DNA of 64,000 bases from Rhizophagus clarus (GCA_015698045.1 BLAL01000239.1:930001-994000); one strand, 5' to 3'; shown: positions 43,808-55,902, counted from the stretch's first letter. Translations and numbers: made by a program. The notes: generated from the sequence alone by a model not told the origin.

Positions 43808-46008
43808 TTATAAACAAGGTTCATCATAATTGTACTTCTTCCACAAATCGCCTCCACGGCCCTGTAAACTCTTTTTGGTTTGCGAAGGTATAGTGAACGG
43901 ATATAAAGCCAAAACAGAATTTTCCTTGTAAATATTGGGTAAATGTCTCAAGATAAGTTTATGTAAAATTCCTCCAGAAGCTAAATCATCTGGATCGCTT
44001 TGAACTTCATTCCATCCCCAAGTTGTTAAATTTCGTGGACTGAAATCATTCGTGTAGTAACGATCGTTTCGAACAAGATTAACCGCATCTGAAAGAATAG
44101 CGCGACTAATGGTAAATGGAAGAGCGATTGCTGAACCAAGCATATCAGGTTTAGTTTTTTCTGTCATGAGACCAGGATATAATTCGACATTTTCTATACT
44201 TCCATAAAGTTCTTCGAGTTTCTTCGCTATAAGTGGGTCAGGATTCATTTCCATAAATGATTCATAAGGTTTCAAGTTTAAGGACCGACGGAAATCGTTC
44301 AGACTACTCAATCCTAAAACTCTAGCTGATTCAATGCCGAGAAGCTCAATAGGACGGAAGACTTTAGGAATACGATTTGCTCCAAAAGCACCTGTCCAAT
44401 ATGATGTAACCAGTTATTAGTTTTCATAAACAAAGATAAAAAAATAAATATTACGAACAATAATTATTGCGAGTCCCTTACCAGAAACTTTCTTTGTTCC
44501 ATTGATGATCTCTTTTGCAATATCAGTATCTTTGAAACGGTTATCACTTCCTCTTTCTATATGATTAAACTTCCACTTAGATGGATCTTTGGGTATTGAC
44601 CTCCCCCAAACTCCCATTTTCTCCTTGAATTCATCGATAGTAATCTATTTTTTATGTAATAATATTAATACGTACCCATATTTTTAAATCAAAAAGGACA
44701 ATTACAAAAAGAGTTAAAATGCTTACATTTTCCCAATCATCTCCAAAAATAGTTTTGAATTCATCCTCAACAAATTTAGAATCATCTTTTGAGGTAGCCG
44801 CGTGCCATCGATAGATGTAATTGAACTCTAATGAGACAATATTTCCAATTCCAGAAGGTAAGGGCTCAAGTTGCCCTCTTTTATTGTACGGTACCGTCGG
44901 ATCAACGAACCACTTTGAATTAGTTCGATCGAGACCAAGGATAGTACGAAGATAATTATGGAGGATTACATTAATATAAAAACCACAATTGATTAATCGT
45001 GCGGTTTGAAAGAGATCTTCATCTTGCTTTTTGAGTTGTTCGGGATCATTTGGATTCGTAACGCTGAATCTTCCTAGCTCATTTTTTTCAAGAAGAGTTT
45101 GTGCAATAAAATTGTGATTTCTTGAAAAAAGTATTACCAAAGCAGAAACGCCGGGTGGTTGTAACAAGATTCTTGAATCAGCAAATGTATCTGGTTTTAA
45201 AAGTCCACCTTTTAAGGTTCGAATAGATTTTTGTTCTTGATCATTGCTTCCATATAATGGAGTGAGGTCAAGGTATGAAGATGTAAGGTTGATGTTTGGA
45301 TCAGCGAAACTGGTATGGAATAAATCATGCGTGATAATTATAGCCAGATAGAATAACATTGAACTGATTCCTGATGGATGTTCCACGAAATCTCCCCCTT
45401 GAACCATTATTTTATCAAAGATATCTTCTGATTTGGGGAGGACTGAGAGTTTGATAGGGTACTGGATACGGGACGTAAGCGAATATCGACTATTAGCTTT
45501 TCCAAGTGATTGAATAAGTCTGTTGTAACCGGAACCATCAGAACTACGATAAATGTCACCGGCGATCATAGCAGGTGGTTTCGAAATGTCACTCCATAGT
45601 TGTGTAACCAATAGCCTTTCCAAGATTGACAAAAGTTTTTTTTCTTCAGGAGTATTTAAGGGCAACTGAGTCAAAGCTGTAATATAGTGTTCCAACTACA
45701 AAGTTTTAAGTAATAATAATATTGTTAGAATTTACCGAATATAAGTAAAATATATATATATATTATATATACATATATATATATAAAAATAAAGAAGCTA
45801 AATAAAAAAGAATTTATTTTATTCTCACCTCTAATTGAGAATCATCCACAGGTAATTTTGGTGTAAGGAATACCTTAAATAAATCGACCAACTTAAATCT
45901 TAAAGTAATATGTCTATTTGGAATTGGGTCTTGAAGACCTAAAAGATATTGTACGATTTTAGAATCCACTTCATCAGATTTTGAGAATAATCCTGATAAG
46001 AACGACAT
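43808..46008 (-). CDS. Heme fatty acid dioxygenase (psi-factor oxygenase type), no P450 domain
   Basis: Four minus-strand exons, 46008-45829, 45695-44727, 44644-44482 and 44391-43808, give 631 aa; all junctions are GT-AG and in phase. ATG 46008 (MSFLSGLFSKSDEVD) is the first ATG of the frame. The distal heme His lies in ITHDLFHTSF; SSYLDLTPLYG, LLKPDTFADSR, PPGVSALVILFSRNHNFIA and NIVSLEFNYIYRWHAATS follow, the last holding the catalytic Tyr and proximal His as in linoleate diol synthases, Ppo proteins and cyclooxygenases. Such enzymes add O2 to C18 fatty acids to make hydroperoxides. Ascomycete Ppo proteins carry a second, P450-like isomerase domain; here the protein ends soon after the dioxygenase domain (NVELYPGLMTEK then about 115 residues). 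The product may therefore be a plain hydroperoxide. No signal peptide. Confidence 0.9.
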
Positions 46009-48185
46009 TGTAAGACAATAAGAATTCAAAAGTAAATTTTTTGAGAAACGTTTTAAAGAAAACACTGGCGGTTTTTATAGATTGTTCGAGTATTCTATCT
46101 TAACCTGATATAGAATAGATTAACATGATAGAGTGGCCATTAATTTTACAAACAATTAAAAATAGCAATTCTTTATACAAAATATTCGGATAGAAATTCA
46201 TTTATGGAATAAACTTTACTGCCATATTCCAAAAATGTATAAAAATATAATTCCGCAAGTCCGGGCTGACGATCCAAAACTAACATTTATTTTGTTTAGT
46301 AAATTTAATCATATCCATATCTTTTAGATGATCGGATCATAGTTTTTCTTATGTATTAATACCCGGTGTGGCACAGAACGATGGTCGGTGAGTATAACGT
46401 GATTACGTGAAAATTCATTTCCCTTGTGTATGTGAATTTTGATTGTTTCAAATGTTTTTTTCAATGAATTTTTTTTGGATTGTAATTTGACGATTATGTA
46501 CGACCAAATTAAACCTTATGAAACAATTTTCTCACATGTAATTTATGTGTAGAAATTTTTTGGAAAAAAAAAATTCTTCCGATTTGATTCAAAATGAATC
46601 TTTGTTATGATACTTAAAAAGTAAGACAATAAAAGAAAAAAAAAATAGAAAATTTTAAAAAAATTAAAAACAAATTATACACTAAATATATTACAATGAT
46701 ATCTCGTTTCACGAGGCTGTGTAACATTTGAAAGGATGGGGATTGTTTATAAATAGGAATTCTCATGCGCCTAAAAACTTTTCTACGAATTTGTATTTAA
46801 TCCAATGATAATATAATAAGGTTATCAAACAATTCGTCATAAATTGTTTTTTAATTTCAAAGTAACCGTATCCAGATAACAATAATAAGTTACGATTGTT
46901 CTTAACTTTTCCGATTGAAAATAGTCTAAAACTAAAACAGTAATGTTTAAACAAATAAAGTCTGGCAATATTGTCGGATTATTTCATGGAAGAATCTATT
47001 ATTTTTTTTGGTAAAACTTGTTATTCATTGTATATCATTTTCTGTCTTTTAATCAATTCCTTTTTTTAGAAATTAATATCCTAAAAACATTTACATTGAA
47101 AAAGCAAATCAATGTCATTTTTCAGCGTACAATCATACTTTTGGTGGCGCATTCATAACTTGTATTAAGTGACAATTTGCGTTAGTTATTTGGTGATGTC
47201 TTTTTTTGGGTAAATAAGCCTTTCTTATTGTTAACAAATAACGAAGCAATGAATTAGACGAGAAAGATTATATGCTACCTAAAGGAAAAAAATGACGACA
47301 ATATGAAAAATATGATGTTTTATGGGATATTGTGAATAAGGAATTTACATAATATGTAAGACGCCTAATCAATATCAATATTTATTAATTAATAATAGTA
47401 ATAAAAATTATTATTATTTAATTATTGATCATAATGGTTTATATTGTTATGTTTAGGATTGGATTGAGAAATTTAATAACAGGATATGTATTAATGAAAA
47501 ATTAACATGATACTTTCAGGTTTGTTTCCTTTGTTTTGAAATAGATATTATTGATAACATTCTAATATATCCTATTTTGTTATATATTATTTTGAAACAA
47601 GCATATGGTTTCGTCGCTTTCGCTATAGTATTCCGGATATTCCGAACTCCTTTTTTAACTCGGTTTGGTTCGTGACATGAGAAAAGATTTGATGTTTATA
47701 AAAATATCGCCAACTTGCCATAAATATGATCAGCCGACATTCTCACATTTCATTCATGCATATGTGTATCTTTTTCACGATTACGAAGATTATAAAGGTT
47801 TATTGATCTCCTAAATTGAAATTGAATGCATAGCCTAATAGCTTTTTTAATAAGACAATCAAAAAACCGATGAATGAAAATACGCGTAAATCGTAAATCG
47901 AAGTACATTACATCTTATACAACGACGAATCACATTTGAGGATTAAAAAGATTGAGGTCCTAATGTACGGTATTTGGAAATGTACGGTGTTTAGAAATAG
48001 CTCTTCCGCTTCTTGAAAAACATCTTTTACGAAACCATTTCTTTTAGCCCTACTTTAGGTAACATGCTTTTCACCGCCTATACAGTCGAAATTTGACAAA
48101 TAAGAAGTATTCCTATTGTAATTTAAAGAAGGAAGTATATAGCAAACAAAGATCAAAAACAAACATTCATTAAACAAAACTTGCG
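46009..48185. other. Gene-poor stretch upstream of the dioxygenase
   Basis: Contains the dioxygenase promoter (poorly defined) and otherwise nothing I can support. The frame at 46763-46954 has no motif. Confidence 0.4.
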
Positions 48186-49368
48186 TTTTCATTGAAATTC
48201 GATTCTTTTTTTTTTTTTTTCGTAAAATAATAAAAATTCCAACAGCTTTATAAACCCCGTATTTCAAATAATTTCGAAGGGCGTCATATATTTTTATCTT
48301 TGTTTTCTGATATTTTGTATTTAGCTGTATTTAGCAATAAAACCAAAAAAATTTTTATTAACGCTTTTTCTTTTTTTTTACATACATTGAATTTCTTAAA
48401 AGATTATCTATTGAGAAATAGAATTCTATGGAATTCACCAATTACAATCTTACTTTCAATGTTAGATATAAGTCATGATACATAATGCAATTTATGTTAA
48501 AAGAATATCAAAAGAACTTGCGTTTTCATTGAAATTCGATTCATTTTTTTTTCGTAAAGTAATAAGAATTCCAACAGCTTTATGAACCCCGTATTTCAAA
48601 TAATTTCGAAGGGCGTCATTTATTTTTTTTCACATACATTGAATTTCTTAAAAGATTATCTATTGAGAAATAGAATTTTATGGAATTCACCAATTATAAT
48701 CTTACTTTCAAATATATATTATGTCAGATATAAGTCGTGATACATAATGTAATTTATATTGAAAGTTTTCATTGAAATTTGATTCATTTTTTTTTTTCGT
48801 AAAATAATAAAAATTCCAACAAATTTATAAACCCCGTATTTCAAATAATTTCGAAGGGCGTTATATATTTTTATTTTTGTTTTCTCATATTTGTGAATTA
48901 GCAATAAAACCAAAAAATTTTTTTTTTTTTTTTTTTACATACATTGAATTTCTTAAAAGATTATCTATTGAGAAATAAAATTATATGGAATTCACCAATT
49001 ACAATCTTACTTTCAAATAATATTATGTCAGATATAACATAATGTAATCTATATTAAAAGTTTTCATTGAAATTTGATTCATTTTTTTTTTCGTAAAATA
49101 ACAAAAGCTTTACAAACCCCGTATTTCAAATAATTTCGAAGGGCATCATATATTTTTATCTTTGTTTTCTGATATTTTTGATTTAGCAATAAACCCAAAA
49201 AATTTTTTATTAACGCTTTTTTTTTTTTACACACAGTACATTGAATTTCTCAAAAGATTATCTGTTGAAAAATAGAAATTCTATGTAATTCACCAATTAC
49301 AATCTTATATCTGACATAATATAATATTTGAAAGTAAGTCGTGATACATAATGTAATTTATGTTAAGA
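48186..49368. repeat. Tandem repeat, four units of about 240-340 bp
   Basis: Units begin at 48186, 48523, 48766 and 49061 with TTTTCATTGAAATTCGATTC or a near variant. Each contains a T-run with CGTAAAATAATAA, CCCCGTATTTCAAATAATTT, CGAAGGGCGTC, a longer T-run, ACATTGAATTTCTTAAAAG, TATTGAGAAATAGAATT and CACCAATTACAATCTTAC. Units differ by single bases and length of T-runs; the first is longest. Noncoding. Confidence 0.8.
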
Positions 49369-49826
49369 ATAAAGGATAATCTGTTATATTGGATTGGCAG
49401 AGGAACGAATCGTAAGTTACGATTCGTAACACTGATAAGTCAGAAGAACCGATCCTCTATTAATGTTGGTTAGTACAAAAACGCACATATAAAAATTAGC
49501 GTGATGAAAGTTATGAAATATAGATATAACAGAAATAAATATTTAATGTAAACTTAAGACTGTGTTAAGAGGGTGGTAATAAAATTTGACCAGCATTTAT
49601 TTCAGAATATCGTGGTTAATACTATATGATAATAAATTGTTAACAGTTAACACTGATTTAACACTGCGTAATTTATTAATTTTATCGTCATAATTTACAT
49701 ATTTTACGATATTACATAAGATAGTCATAAGATTATAAATTATTTACAAAAGTAAATAAATTGTATACATTTGGTTGCTGCATTTTTACATCCGCATTCC
49801 TTTCACACATAGCATAAATTTCAATT
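49369..49826. other. Intergenic, no gene seen
   Basis: AT-rich. GAATCGTAAGTTACGATTC (49406-49424) is a perfect short palindrome of unknown role. Confidence 0.4.
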
Positions 49827-50297
49827 TCACAAATCCATGTTTCTCACATCAAAATCCAATTCAAAAGACATATTATCCAGTAAGAAACAATCATTGGCAC
49901 CATATTTTAGAGCACTTTTAAATTCATTACTTTCAACTTCAAAATCTATTAAAAAAGGTAACACTTCTTTAGGCGATTCCACTCGTTCATTTTTTGATGC
50001 AGAAATCTGATATAAGAAAAATTAGTCAAATCAAATTTACTGTATTTATATATGAATAAATATGATTTCAGTTAATAATGATGATAATAATAATAATAAT
50101 AATACCTTTCTTTTCAATTCATTAATTTGGTCGGCGCAATAAGGAATAAAAATTTCTATGTCGTACTTTACGAATTTATCTTTGTCAACATTGTTAGAAT
50201 TTTTGCTTCTTTTTTTATGAATTGAATTATCAGAAGAATCTGAAGAATTGGATGAATATGTCTTTTTCTCTCGTATCAATTTTGATGATTTAACCAT
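49827..50297 (-). CDS. Small 123-aa protein of unknown function
   Basis: Two minus-strand exons, 50297-50106 and 50006-49827, spliced GT-AG in phase 0. The N-terminal 45 residues are Lys/Ser/Asn-rich and probably disordered (REKKTYSSNSSDSSDNS, then KKRSKNSN, a possible nuclear targeting stretch). A compact-looking part follows: KYDIEIFIPYCADQINELKR at the end of exon 1, then EVLPFLIDFEVESNEF and FLLDNMSFELDFDVRNMDL. I do not recognise the family. It is divergent from Gag-like/MIR copy D, with 405 bases between the two starts. Confidence 0.6.
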
Positions 50298-50702
50298 TTC
50301 GATTTTGGGACCGGTAAAAATAAAAAGATCGAAAATAAATATGGATTAACAAAATTAACAATTGAATTTCTTGATAAATCCATTCATATATGCAGGTATG
50401 AAATTTAATGAGAAGTTGATTTGTGTAAAGTTTTTATTTAAATTGTAATGAATAAGTATTTTTAGAAACAAAATTCGTGGCATGAGTATATGATGACACG
50501 ATTATCACCGCAGATTTTTTTTTTCCTAAAAATTTCACGTGAATCACGTAGCACAAGCATTTTTTTTTTTGCCCTTCCTTTATATAAACTAGAATAGTTT
50601 ATATAATCAAAAATATTTTGTACTTTTACTATAAATACAACTCTTTCCACACTTTAACCGTCAATCATTAAAAAAAAAAAAAAAAAAAAAAAAAATACTA
50701 TT
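50298..50702. promoter_or_regulatory. Divergent intergenic region before copy D
   Basis: A 405-base region between two outward starts. It ends in a run of 26 A (50670-50695) just before the ATG of copy D; T-runs lie at 50517-50524 and 50561-50570. It must serve both genes. Confidence 0.4.
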
Positions 50703-51988
50703 ATGAATCATCTTCCAAAATATGATGGAACTATTCATCCAAATGAATGGCTGAGACAAATTAAAGCGCAATGTACGATTCATATTAATTATGATACTTA
50801 TGAGAATCTTGAAAATATGACACTTGAAGTTGCAAGATTATTAGTGGATCCATTAATTAACGTTAATGATGTAGAAAGTAATGACCAATTACTCACCACT
50901 CTTAAAAATAATGTTTTATTTAAAATTTTTCTTAAATCAAATAAACAAAAATTACGTGATTTAAGTTATAAATTTAATACAGATGGTGATGATGATGAAA
51001 GTACTGTAGAATTTCTTGTTAAATTCAAAACACTTTGTGATAATGCCGAAATTGTTGATATTGATGAACAAAAATTTTATCTTCTTCATACTTTGGATAT
51101 TAAATATCATTATAAATATTCCAGACAAATTGAGAATATTAATACATTTGATGAATTATTAACATCTTTTCAAGATTTTATAATTGATCAAAAATGTAGT
51201 ATTCGTAATTTTTATACTGTTATCATTAAACATGTAGTCACTGGAAAGTATTTATCATCCACATCAGATCGTTATTCAGATGACAGTAATGGATACGTGG
51301 TTTGTATATAATATAAATATATACGTTATATATTTAAAAATTACAATAATTAACATATATTTCGTTAATTATTAGGTAACATTATCCAATAATCAAGCTG
51401 ACCCATCTTGCCAATGGCAAATAATTGATAGAAGTCATAATTTTAATGATCAAATTCATTATGGAGATAAATTTGAATTAAAAAATCAAATAACAAATCG
51501 ATATTTATGTGCCACGAAAAGTTATAATTCTCCAGCAACAAATAATCAACTGGGTAACCTTTATTTAATAATATTAATTTTATTAAATTTTATCATCATT
51601 ATTATTATTAATTATTAAAACAATCATCTTACATATATATGTATATGTATAGTACATACCCTTAATTCCGGACATCATTGGACTGTACAATTTGGTAACT
51701 CTGTAGATTATGATGGAGCATGGAAATTAAATGATAAATTTTCGTTATTGTATGATGATGGGAGCGCAAAACCGTTATTGAGAAGTCATGATGCTCATTT
51801 CAATATAGGAGATAAAATATTCCAAGAAGTTGTTTGTCATAACGAAAGATTTAATGAAAACGATGAAGTAAATTACCTTTTTTTTTTTTTTTTTGATTTT
51901 ATTTTTTTTATATTATTAATTTTTTTTTCCCTCCCCATTCATTATATTATTGTAGTGGTGTATTGAATTTTTTTCGAAAAAAGATTAA
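50703..51988 (+). CDS. Gag-like/MIR-domain protein, copy D
   Basis: Four exons, 50703-51299, 51376-51553, 51653-51867 and 51956-51988, with the same phases (0, 1, 0) as copies B and C, give 340 aa without a stop. It is the most diverged member: MNHLPKYDGTIHPNEWLRQI at the start, KSNKQKLRDLSYK and STVEFLVKFKTLCDNAEI in the Gag-like half. The MIR part has IIKHVVTGKYLSST, a second repeat with FELKNQITNRYLCATK, and a third with LLRSHDAHFNIGDKIF and EVVCHNERFNENDE, ending WCIEFFSKKD. A run of acidic residues (TDGDDDES) is inserted in the Gag-like half. Retention of frame and all splice sites at this divergence argues for function. Confidence 0.85.
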
Positions 51989-52787
51989 AACCATTTTTCG
52001 TACTTATTTCGTACTGACGATTTTCTTAGGTCATTAGAAGTTGATTCACAATTTGTAGTAATATGCAGGGTGCTCGACTGTTTGTGTTTCCGAAAATACT
52101 ATATGAGGTCTAGATGATTATTGATTATTTAGATAATGTATTTGTTTTAAATAAATATGTATAAATTTGGCAAGAAGGAACTCTTTTCAGGAATGAAAAG
52201 TATTAAAAGTTCAAAAGTAGCTTTATTTAGAATTTACCGTTTTGTTTACGGGGGCGGCAAAACTGTAAAAGTGTGGTAAAACTAAATTTATTATTATTAT
52301 TTTTTGTGTACTTAAATATTTTTTGCGTAACAAAGTATTTCGTCACGCGATATGAAACTCGCATATCACGTGCTTGTAATGATTAATCTTTTGAAATTCA
52401 TATTCTGGGTAAACCTTTTAAACTATAAAAGTCGATATACAATTTCTTTTTCTTCATAAAGAACCAGTTTGAACCACGCCTCATTTTAAAGAGATCCCAA
52501 GAAAGAACAATGGTCTTTTTTTTTTAAATTCTATGTTAAATCGTTAAATCATATGTTTATAATAATTTTAAGGAATGGATTGATTATAATGTTCATTGTT
52601 AAAACAACTGTTAATTTTACGGCTTAAAAAGTGCATATATTAAGTTCTCGTGAAAAAAGATGTATGATTGGGAATAATAATGTACGTGTGCTTGAAATTT
52701 CCGTGAAATATGTACGGTATATATGTATGTATGAGAATATAAATATATATGTGTATGTATAATCCAATTTTAATTATAATCAATCAT
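51989..52787. other. Intergenic, no gene seen
   Basis: 3' flank of copy D. No supported frame. ATATATGTATGTATGAG-like dinucleotide sequence occurs near 52720. Confidence 0.4.
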
Positions 52788-53231
52788 TCAATCGTTAAAA
52801 AAAGCGATGGAACGAATGCAAACCATAGTATGAACAGGTGATAAAGTAATTGTTTTCCTGTAAGAATTCGTGCCAGAGTCTATGAAATGAGCTGCGGATG
52901 AAAGTAATGTAGATCCGTTCAGTGGAATTTCATTATGAAAATATACAAATTGGGTAAACTGTAATGAAAATCTTAGGAAAATTCTGCACGACACGCGGGA
53001 ATAAACTTCAATGTCTAATAGGACATTAGATTTACTTGATTTAGATGAAAATCTTCATTCAAGAACAATGCCCCAAGAGAGAAAAAAAAAAAATGTGTGA
53101 AAAGTTGATAGACTTTATGAAATGTTACCTCTGTTTATGTAGTGCATATAATTCGTGCATAAATGATCGGCGTTCTCTGATGACACTGTGCATGGACCTC
53201 ATACGAGTTAGCCAACACGAAATCGACACCT
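52788..53231 (-). CDS. Possible two-exon 3' end of an unidentified gene
   Basis: On the minus strand an acceptor (ATTAACAG) precedes 53231. The frame reads WLTRMRSMHSVIRERRSF, HELYALHKQR up to a GTAAC donor near 53137. An acceptor CGTGCAG near 52991 then continues in phase with FLRFSLQFTQFVYFHNEI, SSAAHFIDSGTNSYRK and SPVHTMVCIRSIAFFND, then stop. Composition is richer in GC and more protein-like than the flanks. Upstream exons were not found; a 42-base T-run lies at 53414-53455. I do not recognise the product, and this could be a fragment. Confidence 0.3.
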
Positions 53232-53411
53232 GTTAATTATTATTTTTATCACCGAAAACACTGACACTATAATTAGTCTAAAAATCGTTTAAATCTGGTA
53301 AATCCTGTTTCAAAAAAAGCGCCAATTACATATGAGTTTCTAAATCGGTGATGATATTCACATGAACGTATCTTCTACATGGAGAAATATTGTATCCCCT
53401 TTCACCTCTTT

Positions 53412-53413
<2 letters not shown>

Positions 53414-53455
<42 letters not shown>
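53414..53455. repeat. Poly-T run, 42 bases
   Basis: An uninterrupted run of T flanked by TTTTC and CAAAT. On the minus strand it would look like a retroposon poly-A tail, but no target duplication was identified. The minus-strand Lys-rich frame through it is an artefact. Confidence 0.7.
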
Positions 53456-53824
53456 CAAATAAATAATATACTGTTGATTGTCTACTAGTGTAAATTATAT
53501 TTAGTGCGCTCGGGTAAAAATATATATAAACTTTGATCATATTACGCGTTCAACTTTCAATGATAAAATTTTTTTTTTCCATCAAAGTAATAATCTTAAC
53601 ATCTTTTATTTGTTTAACAAATTGTAAAATTGTGAAATTATTAACCCTGTTAACCCTTTGTGAAATAAACATTCAAAATTAATTGATTTTTTGTATATAT
53701 ATTTGCATAAATAATAGATTATATTTTTTTTTCATTTTCATTTTTTTTAAAAAAAAAAAAAAAATTATTAGATAAACAATTTCTTTTTTATTAAAAAAAA
53801 AAACTAAAGAAAAAAACAAGAAAA

Positions 53825-55191
53825 ATGGGAAACGAATTCTCTCAACACCATGGAAATGTAACAAATGTGACAAGCGCACAAAATCAACACACAAATTGTG
53901 CTCCTTTAGTATCTTTATATGAACCATCAAGTATAAATAATAAATTAAACGAACCTTCTTCCAATTTATCTGAAAATACGGATAATATTTGTTACATATG
54001 TTCGGATCCTATAGAGATTTATTCAATATCAAAATGTAATCATCGAACTTGTCATTTATGTTCTCTTCGAACAAGAATTTTACTTGACTCCGAAACTTGT
54101 GCATATTGTAGAGTAAGTTCTTTCCACTTCATTATTTAGACATTATATATATTAAAATACTAAATTTTTTTTTTTTTTAACGTAATAGACTCAACAAAAT
54201 GAAATTTTATTAACAAGAGATTCAGAAAAATCATTCGAAGAATTAAAATCGGCATCAATGAATTGGATAACAATCTCAGAAATTAATGTTTTATGCGAGG
54301 ATGCGTCTATTTTTCACACGGTGACTCATTTGATGGAATTTCAATGTCCGTCAAAAAATTGTAATGCTACATGTAAAGATTGGCACGGGTTAACAAATCA
54401 TGTTCGAATTGCTCATAATAAATTATTTTGGTATGTTTATTATTTATAATGATGTTTCTCTCTATGAATATTTAACAATTATTAACTTTGTTTTTTTTTT
54501 TAGTACTATGTGTATAGTAAATCGAAAAATCTTTACATCGGAACATCAATTATACACACGAGAGGAACTTATTAGTCATTATAATGGAAATAATACAACA
54601 GATCCATATTTTCAAGGTCATCCTTCTTGCACAGAGTGTAATAATATTCATTTTTACGATTCATCTGAATTATATGATCATTATATAATTCATCATAAAT
54701 TCGTTCCTAACGCAAATTTATTAAGACCATCTAATCACGCTTCACAATCTCATCATACATCAACAACATCATCATCATCATCGAGTTCACAAGAACATTT
54801 GATAGAAGCAAGTGATATTGACATATCATTATTAGTAATGTGTATTATATCTGGTTTAGTTAGTGTCATTGGAACTATAACAGTTCCAGGATGTCATGAT
54901 TTTGAAAGATTCTTTCATTCTCTTGAAGATCTTTTTGTCACTTTAATGAATCATGATGATGTTAACAAGGATAACGATCTAAGTTTCGAAATAATATTAA
55001 GAAATATGGCAAGTTCATTATACATGGTTGGGGGAAGGTGTTTAATGTTATTTATGTACTTAATGATAATATTTTGGGTGTTAAAAGGATGGTTTTTTAT
55101 TATGAGTTGGGTAATTTACGGGATATGTTTAATAACTTTTGGAAAAATTTGTTGGGAAAATTTATCTAGATCTTTCATATCTAGGGATTAG
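53825..55191 (+). CDS. Hel2/ZNF598-like RING protein with C-terminal membrane segments
   Basis: Three exons, 53825-54112, 54189-54430 and 54504-55191, give 405 aa. The N-terminus MGNEFS fits an N-myristoylation signal (Gly2, Ser6). A RING finger follows (CYICSDPIEIYSISKCNHRT, then CHLCSLR and CAYCR). After it come zinc-finger segments in the order found in Hel2/ZNF598: FQCPSKNCNATCKDWHGLTN with HVRIAH; CTMCIVNRKIFTSEHQLYTR; GHPSCTECNNIHFYDSSELY with HYIIHH. Known Hel2 proteins ubiquitinate stalled ribosomes and continue with HERCHIC and a long tail. Here that is replaced by a Ser/His-rich linker and hydrophobic segments (LLVMCIISGLVSVIGTI; LMLFMYLMIIFWVL; FFIMSWVIYGICLI). It is likely a membrane-bound E3 paralogue; targets unknown. 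Confidence 0.75.
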
Positions 55192-55902
55192 ATTTGGGGA
55201 TTAGTCTTTCATCTTTTGGGTTAGGGGAAAATTTTATTTAATTTACTTATTTTAATTGTTTATATTTTTCTTTTTATATATATATTGTATAACTACTGTA
55301 CTGTATATTATCAATCATTATCATTTATTCATTTGTTTATTTTAGAATCAGATTCCTTTTCTTTTAGGGTTGGTTTTGGGAACAAAAAAAAAAGTATTTT
55401 ATTTATTTACATTTTACGTATTACGTTTTACATTTTTACATTTTACTTTTTACATTTTACTTATTACATTTTTCCGAAATAAAAATAATTCATCACACGC
55501 TAAATGCCAAGTCATTATTATACTATCGATTAGTATAAACAATCAACTTGACATTTAGCGTATAATGCATTTTTTTTCATCTCAATAAAAAAAAAAAAAA
55601 GTCATGTCAAATTTTACATGTGGGAATTTCCATAAAGAAAAAAAGAAAAAAACAATATTCCAATTATCCATACATACTTTCTATTGTGAAAAAACATCAT
55701 TGTTGTTGAAAAAAAAGATTATCATGTTTTTCACGTGTTTAAAGTTTTTGGTAAGGTTTTGCATCAAAGATAAATTACGTATTGTGATCACGCCATCGGA
55801 TTTTCGGATATTGGGCGTGGACCGCAAACGCGTCAATCGTATGCATTTTTAGAACGGGATTTACAACGCCTTAAATTAAAGCCGTAAATTATAAATATCT
55901 TT
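55192..55902. other. 3' flank with TTTTACAT repeats and a hairpin
   Basis: Repeats of TTTTACATTTTAC (55410-55470) follow the gene. At 55497-55561 ACGCTAAATGCCAAGT and ACTTGACATTTAGCGT form a 65-base hairpin, with TATACTATCGATTAGTATA at its tip. No frame supported. Confidence 0.5.

Noticed and set aside
48186-49368. CRISPR array
   Set aside because: Units are long and contiguous without unique spacers of uniform length, and the genome is eukaryotic.
53358-53540. Lys-rich minus-strand frame
   Set aside because: Translation of the 42-base T-run.
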